A stretch of DNA of 64,000 nt from Amycolatopsis sp. WAC 01376. Lineage in GTDB: Bacteria > Actinomycetota > Actinomycetes > Mycobacteriales > Pseudonocardiaceae. Positions 23,819-30,511 of this stretch are shown here, piece after piece. Every line of letters starts with the position of its first letter. Position 1 is the first letter of the stretch. The DNA lies in assembly GCF_003947415.1 (NCBI RefSeq), contig NZ_QHKL01000001.1:1364001-1428000 (forward strand), written 5' to 3'. Position numbers and translations under genes: made by a program. The notes below the pieces were generated by a model. The model did no database searches, was not told the DNA's origin, and worked only from the letters and a program-made list of their open reading frames with translations.

Positions 23819-25477
23819 ATGGAGGAGCAAGCCACCGTCAGCGCGGCGGACATCGCGCGGATCGCCGGCGTCGGCCGCGCCGCGGTGAGCAACTGGCGTC
23901 GACGTTACGGAGATTTTCCGCCGCCCGTCGGCGGGACGGCGTCGAGCCCCCTCTTTTCCCTTGTCCACGTCGAACACTGGCTGCGTGAGCGCGGCAAACC
24001 GGTCGAGATCTCGCTCGGTGACCGGATCTGGCAGCGGCTGCGGAACCTCGGCGACGACCTGGCGCTCGGCGACCGGGTCGGCAGGGTGGGCGCCTACCTG
24101 TCGCGACGAGGTGTCCGGGAATGGACCTTTTCGCCCCGCTACGACGATGTCGAGCTGTTCGAACTGGTGGACCGCTTCGCCGACGAGCAGGGCGCGCGGG
24201 ACGCCTTCGAGTTCCTGTGCGAGCGCTACGTCGAGGCGCACTCCCGACGGCTGCCCGTCACTCCCGGGCCGGTGGCCGCGCTGGTGGCCCGCCTCATCGG
24301 TCCCGAACCCGGCGTCGTGCTCGACCCCGCGTGCGGGCTCGGGACCCTGCTGCTCGCCTCCGGCGGGACCCGGCTGCTCGGCCAGGTCGACGATCCGGCG
24401 ACCTCGTGCATCGCCGCGCATCGGCTGCTGCTCGCGGGGGCCGACATGGAGATGTATGGCGCGGACGCGCTGTCGATGGACTCCTACGAAGGGGTTCTCG
24501 CGGACGCCGTCGTCTGCGATCCGCCGTTCAACGAACGCGAATGGGGCTACGACGACCTCGTCGGCGACCCGCGGTGGAAGTACGGCCAGCCGCCGCGAGG
24601 CGAACCGGAACTGGCGTGGGTCCAGCACTGTCTCGCGCATGTGAAGCCCGGCGGGCTGGTCGCGATCCGCATGCCGCCCGCCGCCGCCGGACGCCGCACC
24701 GGACGGCGGATCCGCGGGAACCTGTTGCGGGCCGGGGCTTTGCGCGCGGTGGTGACCGTCGCCGGAGCGGATCTCTGGCTGTTGCGCCGACCGGAACCCG
24801 GGGAGCGGCCGCCGTCCCGGCTTCTCCTGTCGGCCGATCCGTCCACTGTGGAGGAACAGTGGCGAGCGCATCTGCGCGGCGCCGAGGTGCCGGGCGCGGT
24901 CCGGATCATCGACCTGCTCGACGAGGAGATCGACCTTTCCCCGGCACGGCATCAGGCGCGGGACGAACACGCGGGTGAGGCGTTCCTGGAAGTCCGGAAG
25001 CGGTTCGACGGGATCCGGCCGGAACTGCCGTCGCTGGCGGTTTCCGACGAGAAGCCGGCGTTCACCACGATCGGCGAGCTGCTGAAGTCCGGCGTGCTCA
25101 TCGTGCCGGAATCGGTGGAAGAGGGCGATGTCGTCGCGTCGCCCGCCGTACCCGCGTATGTCCACAGTGGAGAGATGGTCCCGGCGGAGCCGACGATGTC
25201 CAAGTACCGCACCGATCCCGAACGGCTGGACGCCGCGTTCCTCGCCGGCTGCCTGCGCGCGGCCGGGCAGGTCGCGCCGACCTCCTCGACCAGGATCGAC
25301 CTCAAGCGCACCCGGATCCCGCGCCTGCCCATCGAGACACAGCGGTCCTACGGGGCGGCCTTCACCCGGCTCGCCACCTTCGAGGCCGCCCTGCGCGAGG
25401 CGGCGGAATCGGGCCTGGAGCTGGTGCGGCTAGGCTTGGCGGGGCTCACCGAAGGACAGCTCGAGCCGGAGAACTAG
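23819..25477 (+). CDS. HTH-fused N6-adenine DNA methyltransferase-like protein
   Basis: A 552-residue protein in three parts. Residues 1-55 hold a helix-turn-helix (VSAADIARIAGVGRAAVSNW) with a winged extension (SPLFSLVHVEHWLRERGK). Residues about 140-330 are an HsdM-like N6-methylase: SAM motif VLDPACGLGTLLLA near 160 and catalytic VVCDPPFNE near 230 in place of NPPF. The C-terminal part (about 410-552) resembles a type I specificity half-subunit ending, with IDLKRTRIPRLPIETQ and helix FEAALREAAESG. No nuclease or helicase is encoded nearby. It may modify DNA, or use a methylase fold for sequence recognition. One base separates its stop from the kinase start. Confidence 0.82.
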   Translation: MEEQATVSAADIARIAGVGRAAVSNWRRRYGDFPPPVGGTASSPLFSLVHVEHWLRERGKPVEISLGDRIWQRLRNLGDDLALGDRVGRVGAYLSRRGVREWTFSPRYDDVELFELVDRFADEQGARDAFEFLCERYVEAHSRRLPVTPGPVAALVARLIGPEPGVVLDPACGLGTLLLASGGTRLLGQVDDPATSCIAAHRLLLAGADMEMYGADALSMDSYEGVLADAVVCDPPFNEREWGYDDLVGDPRWKYGQPPRGEPELAWVQHCLAHVKPGGLVAIRMPPAAAGRRTGRRIRGNLLRAGALRAVVTVAGADLWLLRRPEPGERPPSRLLLSADPSTVEEQWRAHLRGAEVPGAVRIIDLLDEEIDLSPARHQARDEHAGEAFLEVRKRFDGIRPELPSLAVSDEKPAFTTIGELLKSGVLIVPESVEEGDVVASPAVPAYVHSGEMVPAEPTMSKYRTDPERLDAAFLAGCLRAAGQVAPTSSTRIDLKRTRIPRLPIETQRSYGAAFTRLATFEAALREAAESGLELVRLGLAGLTEGQLEPEN

Positions 25478-25478
25478 G

Positions 25479-26363
25479 TTGCTGATCGCCGATCGCTACG
25501 AACTCGACGAGCTGCCGCTCGGCCGGGGTGGGATGGGCGCGGTCTACGCGGGCCACGACCGGCATCTCGGCCGCCGCGTGGCGGTGAAGTTCCTCGGGCT
25601 CCCCGGCGGTCCGGACGCCGAACTCGAGCAGCGGTTCATCCGCGAGGCGCGGATCCTCGCGACCCTGGAACACGCGGGCGCGCCGACGCTGTACGACTTC
25701 GGCACCTACGACGAGCGGCTGTACCAGGTCATGCAGTTCATCGAGGGCGTGACCGTCGCCGATCTCGCCGCCGAACACGGGCCGCTGCCGGTGCCGACGG
25801 CGGCCGCGATCGCGGCGCAGGCCTGCGCCGTGCTGTCCGCCGCGCACGCGCTTTCGATCTGCCACCGCGATCTCAAGCCCACCAACCTGATGTTGTGTCC
25901 CGACGGCAGCGTGAAGGTGCTCGACTTCGGGCTCGCGATGCTGCGCGAGACCGACGTCGCCCAGTTCACCCGTGCCGGGCAGATCCTGGGCACCCCCGCG
26001 TACATGGCGCCCGAGCAGATCCAGCGCGGGATCGCCGGGCCGCGCAGCGATCTGTACGCGCTGGGCTGCGTCCTGCACGAAATGCTGACCGGCAGGCAGC
26101 TCTTCACCGGCCCGACGGCGTACGCGGTCTTCGAGAAGCAGGTCAAGGAGAGCCCGGCCGAAGTGGACGGTGTCCCGGATGGACTGCGGGTGCTGCTCGC
26201 GGATCTCCTGGAGAAGGACCCGGAACGGCGTCCGTCCGACGCGGACGAACTGTTCGGGCGGCTGGCCGTGTTCGCGCGGGACCTGCCGCCGCTGCCCGGA
26301 TATCTGGACGAAGGCGCCAATCCGGGCCGGATGTACGCGCGGGTCGTCGGCCGCGTGCCCTGA
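25479..26363 (+). CDS. Soluble Hanks-type Ser/Thr protein kinase
   Basis: A 294-residue kinase covering one catalytic domain. Motifs are the Gly loop LGRGGMGAVYAG near residue 14, the ATP lysine in VAVKFLG near 37, catalytic CHRDLKPTNLML near 130, DFG in VLDFGLAM near 150, GTPAYMAPEQI near 175 and the late DPERRP. It lacks the transmembrane helix and PASTA or other sensor domain of typical actinobacterial kinases, so it must sense its signal through partners. TTG 25479 starts one base after the methylase stop. With the PP2C phosphatase it forms a local phospho-switch, probably acting on the methylase or the ATPase operon products. Confidence 0.9.
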   Translation: MLIADRYELDELPLGRGGMGAVYAGHDRHLGRRVAVKFLGLPGGPDAELEQRFIREARILATLEHAGAPTLYDFGTYDERLYQVMQFIEGVTVADLAAEHGPLPVPTAAAIAAQACAVLSAAHALSICHRDLKPTNLMLCPDGSVKVLDFGLAMLRETDVAQFTRAGQILGTPAYMAPEQIQRGIAGPRSDLYALGCVLHEMLTGRQLFTGPTAYAVFEKQVKESPAEVDGVPDGLRVLLADLLEKDPERRPSDADELFGRLAVFARDLPPLPGYLDEGANPGRMYARVVGRVP

Positions 26364-26457
26364 GACGCGATCGTGACCTTCCGATCAACAACCCCGGACG
26401 GGTGACCTCCGTCTTTACCCATGTCAGCAGGACTACGGGCAAACGGGGGTACGGGTC

Positions 26458-27099
26458 GTGAAGAAGTTCCTGGTGGGGGTGAGCGCACTGGCCACGGCGC
26501 TGGTGCTGACCGCGTGTTCCGGCAACGCCGGCGGCAGCGCGCCCGGTGGCGGCGCCGTCGCGCAGGGCGGCCCGGTGGGCGGGACCACGACCACGTCGGC
26601 GCCTGCCACGTCTTCGCCGACGCCTACGCCGACGCCCAGTAGCTCCAGCTCCAAGCCGAAGCCGACATCTTCGAAGCCCAAGCCGACGCCGAAGCCCACG
26701 CCGAAACCGGCGGCCAAGCCCGCCGCCAACGCCGCCGCCGTCCCCTGCAAGGCCGCACTGGCCTCGCCGGGCGTGAGCGCCTGTGTGGACCTCTCCGCGC
26801 TGAAGACGTGGCTGCTGCAGGACGGCAAGGTCATCTACGGCCCCGTCAAGCAGCTGCCCGGCAAGAAGGGGCACGCCACGCCGACCGGGGTCTTCCACGT
26901 TTCGGCCAAGGTCAAGAACTACCACTCGAAGCAGTTCGACGCGCCGATGCCGAACTCGGTGTTCTTCCTGCCGGGCATCGCGTTCCACACCGGCAGCCTC
27001 TCGGTGTACTCGCACGGCTGCATCCACCTGTCCGCGGCGGCTTCGCAGAAGTACTTCACGACGCTGCAGAACGGCGACATGGTGCAGGTCGTGGCCTGA
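26458..27099 (+). CDS. L,D-transpeptidase-like lipoprotein
   Basis: A 213-residue exported lipoprotein. The lipobox LTAC is near residue 20. A low-complexity linker rich in Thr, Pro, Ser and Lys (about 45-90) spans the wall, and a YkuD domain follows. The catalytic signature AFHTGSLSVYSHGCIHLS, with His and the SHGC cysteine, is near residue 180. Such enzymes make 3-3 peptidoglycan cross-links or attach proteins. The domain is shorter than in mycobacterial Ldt enzymes and lacks their Ig-like domains. GTG 26458 is the start. It follows the kinase by 94 bp and is probably separate. Confidence 0.88.
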   Translation: MKKFLVGVSALATALVLTACSGNAGGSAPGGGAVAQGGPVGGTTTTSAPATSSPTPTPTPSSSSSKPKPTSSKPKPTPKPTPKPAAKPAANAAAVPCKAALASPGVSACVDLSALKTWLLQDGKVIYGPVKQLPGKKGHATPTGVFHVSAKVKNYHSKQFDAPMPNSVFFLPGIAFHTGSLSVYSHGCIHLSAAASQKYFTTLQNGDMVQVVA

Positions 27100-27255
27100 G
27101 GGTCGTGATTCGGGTTCTACCAAGTGGCGACGGTTGCCGCAGGTCACGCGCTCGGTTGCCCTGGCCGACGGGAGCCGGCACGCTCCTGGTGTCCACTGTG
27201 GACATATTTCGATGCCTGCGTGTCCGATTGATGACGAAATGGGCGGTTCTGTCAA

Positions 27256-27307
27256 GGGGTCGTGAGTGGCAAAGGTCGTTCTAGCCCTCATTGCCACTCA
27301 CGACCCC
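27256..27307. repeat. GTCGTGAGTGG palindrome, copy 1
   Basis: Outer arms 27256-27272 and 27291-27307 (GGGGTCGTGAGTGGCAA and its complement) pair over 17 bp. The 18-nt interior is imperfect. The second arm matches the palindrome at 44790 more closely, so the first arm seems partly rearranged. Confidence 0.7.
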
Positions 27308-27476
27308 CTCTCGTAGCTGCGCAAAGCACCCAAATCGGGCACCCAGAGCCGGACTAGTGTCCGGTGTGGACAGTCGCGTCTCGGGTCCGCAGCCGCTCAA
27401 GATCGACTTAAAGCTACGCGGCGAGTCGGGTTCTGACCCGAATCGCCACTCACGACTACCTGTACCGGCCATGTCA

Positions 27477-27590
27477 CGTGATCGACCGGACGACACGCGT
27501 GATCCGGCGGACGACACGCGTGACTGGATGGACGACTCGACCGCGGCGGGGGCCCGCCACGAGTCGTCCGGTCAGTCACGTGAACCCGCC
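27477..27590. repeat. 21-bp tandem repeat array, locus 2
   Basis: Adjacent 21-bp units (gatcgaccggacgacacgcgt, gatccggcggacgacacgcgt, gactggatggacgactcgacc) run in the orientation opposite to locus 1. After a GC-rich centre (GCGGGGGCCCGC) the pattern continues inverted as CGAGTCGTCCGGTCAGTCACG. It is therefore an inverted array. Confidence 0.65.
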
Positions 27591-27767
27591 ACCCGCAGTA
27601 GATACCTAAGGCACTTTCGGCCCAGTAACCCGAATCGCCACTCACGACCACGGTGAGGCAGCGTTCTCGTGTGGATCATTGCGGTTCGGTTGCTTCGGCA
27701 CGGATTCCGCAATGACCCGGCCTTCCCCGGCGACCTGCCATGACACGCCGGAAATGGGGAAGCGCCG

Positions 27768-30425
27768 ATGAAGCCGAGCCGGGCACTCACTCGCATACTC
27801 GTGGCCTTGTCGGTTGCCATCCTGCTTCTCCCGGGATGGGTTGCCGCTCCGGAAGCGAGCGCGGCGCCCACCCTGCCGTCCGGCTTCGTGTTGCGTGATC
27901 AGCCGAGCGGTCAGGCCGCGTTCGACCTGACCGATTTCGCTTATCTGCCGGACGGTTCGGTGCTCAGTATCGGCAAGAGCGGCAAGGTCGCCTGGGTGCC
28001 CGTGACCGGTCCGGCACGGACGGTCGCGACCCTTCCCGTCCACGACAACGGGGATCTCGGCCTCGTCGGTCTCGCCGTCGCCCCGGATTTCGCCATCTCG
28101 CGCCGGATCTACCTCGCATGGTCGTTCGACACGGGCGGCGGCGCGTTCACCATGCGGGTGGCGCGCTGGACGGTGACCGGAACGGACATCCCCACCGGAC
28201 TCGCGAACGAACGAGTGCTCGTCGACCTTCCCGGGTTCCACAACGTCCACGGAGTCTCCGGGCTCGTCGCAGCATCGGACGGGACGTTGTGGATCTCCAT
28301 CGGTGACGCCGCCGACTTCACCAGGATGGATCCGGGCGCGTTGCGCGCACTCGACCTCGATCAGCTGTACGGCAAGATCCTGCACGTCACGCCGGATGGC
28401 GTCGGCTTGCCCGGCAACCCTTATTACTCCGCCGCGGCGCCGAATTCGAATCGCTCCAAGGTTTTCTCCAGCGGTTACCGCAGCCCGTTCCGGTTCTCCC
28501 TCGACCCGCGGCTCGGCCTGCCGGTCGTGGGCGACGTCGGCTGGAACACCTGGGAAGAGGTCGACGTCGTGCGGCCGGGCGCGAACCACGGTTGGCCTTG
28601 TTGGGAAGGGAATTCTCCGACGCCCGGATACGCCGGCCTCGCCGGTTGCGCGGGTGTGGTGAACACGCCGCCGATCACCGCGTACCACCACGGTTCCGGG
28701 GTCGACGAAGGGAACAGTGTCACCGCCGGAATCGTCTACAGTGGATCGTCCTATCCGGACGAATACCGCGGCGCCTTCTTCTTCGGCGACTACGTCACGC
28801 AGAAGATCTGGACGATGACGTACGACAGCCAGGGCAGGCTCGTCCAGGCACCGCAACGGCCGCCGAAGTTCACCGGCGTCGGCGGCCCGGTCAAGTTCGC
28901 GGCCGCGGCCAACGGCGACATCGTGTACGCCGACATCCACACCGGGAACCTGCGGCGGCTCAGCTATCCGGGGACGAACGCGGAACCGGTCGCGGTGGCG
29001 GCGTCGAGCACCGAGCCGTCGACGAGGACGGTGACCTTCGACGGCGCCGGGTCCTACGACTTCGACGGCGATCCGCTGACCTACCACTGGGATTTCGGCG
29101 ACGGTACGAGCCAGACCGGGGTCCGGGTGACCCACGCCTACGGTGCCGGAATGACGAGTGCGAGCGCGCGGCTCACCGTCACCGACCGGCTCGGTGCCTC
29201 CGGCGGCACCGATGTGGTCGTGGTTCCGGGAAACCATTCGCCGGATCCGGTGATGACGGATCCCGGCGCGCGGACCTTCGCGGTCGGGGAACCGGTCGTC
29301 GTCGGGGTGACGGCGACCGATGCCGAGGACGGCGCGCTGCCGGTCGCCTGGACCACGCTGATCCGGCACTGCCCGGAGGAGGCGACCTGTCACGCGCATC
29401 CCGGTTCGCCGGGCGGCGGACCGGATTTCACCGTGCCCTTCACCGATCATCAGGACTCCCGCGTCGAGATCACCGCGACGGTGACCGACAGTGCCGGGGT
29501 GGCGGCGAGCAGGACCTACGTCGCCCTGCCGCGTGAGCACCGGCTGACGCTGGCCGGCAGCGTCCCCGCGGCGTTGAGCATCCCGGCCGAGGGCGGGGTG
29601 AGCACGGCGATGGTGACCGAGGGTGCGACGTTCGAGGTGGTGGCGGAGGAGGTCGCCGCGGACGGCGTTTCGACGTTCGTGAACTGGTCCGACGGGAGGA
29701 CGTCGCGCACGGTGACCGTCACCGTCCCGGCGCACGACCTGACCATGACCGCGAACTACCTCACCCCGATCGACAAGCGCTATCAGGCGGAACCCGCGCT
29801 GCGGCAACGGCTCGGCGCGCCGGCCGGGCCCGAGATCACCGACGGGACCGTGCGCTACCGGGCGTACGCGGGCGGCAGGCTCTACTGGAGCGCCGAGACC
29901 GGCGTGAAGCAGATCGAAGGCGAGATCCTCAAGAAGTACCTCGCGCTCGGCGGGCACCGGAAGTTCGGTCCGCCCGCGACGGACGAGGCCGCCACTCCGG
30001 ACGGCGTCGGGCGGTACAACCACTTCCCGAACTGGCCGGGCACGGCGCAGTCCTCGATCTACTGGACGCCGTCGACCGGCGCGCATCCGGTGTACGGGCG
30101 GATCCGGGTCAAATGGGCGGCACTGGGCTGGGAGAGGGGGCCGCTCGGCTACCCGGCGACGGACGAGCTCCCGACCCCCGACGGCGCCGGCCGGTACAAC
30201 CACTTCACGAAGGCGGGCTCGGTCTACTGGACGATGGCCACCGACGCGCACGCGATCTACGGGGCGATCCGGCAGCGCTGGGCCGCGCTCGGCTGGGAGC
30301 GGTCGTACCTGCGCTACCCGGCGACGGACGAGTTCGGCATCCCCATCGGACGGCAGAACAGCTTCCAAGGCGGCTACGTCACGTGGAACCGGAGCACGGG
30401 GCAGGTGATCGACCGAAGGTGGTGA
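27768..30425 (+). CDS. Secreted PQQ-type dehydrogenase-like protein with PKD and LGFP domains (copy 1)
   Basis: An 885-residue secreted protein with a signal peptide (residues 1-32). Residues 35-405 form a glucose/sorbosone dehydrogenase beta-propeller (GDLGLVGLAVAPDF, LYGKILHVTPDG, YRSPFRFSLDPR, NHGWPCWEGN, FGDYVTQKIW). Enzymes of this fold oxidise sugars with PQQ. A PKD domain follows at about 410-485 (YDFDGDPLTYHWDFGDGT), then a beta-rich region. From about 667 come LGFP repeats (KKYLALGGHRKFGPPATDE, LGWERGPLGYPATDE), which bind the actinobacterial cell wall. It is a wall-attached or wall-binding oxidoreductase-like protein. Its neighbour is a close paralogue. Confidence 0.85.
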   Translation: MKPSRALTRILVALSVAILLLPGWVAAPEASAAPTLPSGFVLRDQPSGQAAFDLTDFAYLPDGSVLSIGKSGKVAWVPVTGPARTVATLPVHDNGDLGLVGLAVAPDFAISRRIYLAWSFDTGGGAFTMRVARWTVTGTDIPTGLANERVLVDLPGFHNVHGVSGLVAASDGTLWISIGDAADFTRMDPGALRALDLDQLYGKILHVTPDGVGLPGNPYYSAAAPNSNRSKVFSSGYRSPFRFSLDPRLGLPVVGDVGWNTWEEVDVVRPGANHGWPCWEGNSPTPGYAGLAGCAGVVNTPPITAYHHGSGVDEGNSVTAGIVYSGSSYPDEYRGAFFFGDYVTQKIWTMTYDSQGRLVQAPQRPPKFTGVGGPVKFAAAANGDIVYADIHTGNLRRLSYPGTNAEPVAVAASSTEPSTRTVTFDGAGSYDFDGDPLTYHWDFGDGTSQTGVRVTHAYGAGMTSASARLTVTDRLGASGGTDVVVVPGNHSPDPVMTDPGARTFAVGEPVVVGVTATDAEDGALPVAWTTLIRHCPEEATCHAHPGSPGGGPDFTVPFTDHQDSRVEITATVTDSAGVAASRTYVALPREHRLTLAGSVPAALSIPAEGGVSTAMVTEGATFEVVAEEVAADGVSTFVNWSDGRTSRTVTVTVPAHDLTMTANYLTPIDKRYQAEPALRQRLGAPAGPEITDGTVRYRAYAGGRLYWSAETGVKQIEGEILKKYLALGGHRKFGPPATDEAATPDGVGRYNHFPNWPGTAQSSIYWTPSTGAHPVYGRIRVKWAALGWERGPLGYPATDELPTPDGAGRYNHFTKAGSVYWTMATDAHAIYGAIRQRWAALGWERSYLRYPATDEFGIPIGRQNSFQGGYVTWNRSTGQVIDRRW

Positions 30426-30511
30426 TCACAATTCGATAAAGGCACTCGAAAGTGTGAAATGCGCACCTGGGCCCCGTCGATGAGACGTTCGACTGGGGAA
30501 GGGGCCCTTGC

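Larger units (their letters stand above)
27100..27767. other. 668-bp gene-free gap rich in repeats
   Basis: No convincing gene is present. The gap contains the GTCGTGAGTGG palindrome at 27256-27307 and a GTCCA-N3-TGGAC palindrome at 27191-27203. Two direct copies of ACCCGAATCGCCACTCACGA lie near 27437 and 27629, and a 21-bp repeat array at 27477-27590. It looks like a repeat landing site between the transpeptidase and the next secreted protein gene. Confidence 0.65.

Noticed and set aside
23819..25477. Complete type I restriction-modification system
   Set aside because: No HsdR-type helicase-nuclease or separate HsdS gene is encoded near the methylase-like protein.
22838..26363. Integrative element inserted at tRNA-Ser(GGA)
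   Set aside because: No integrase, no direct repeat of the tRNA 3' end and no base-composition shift was found around the block.
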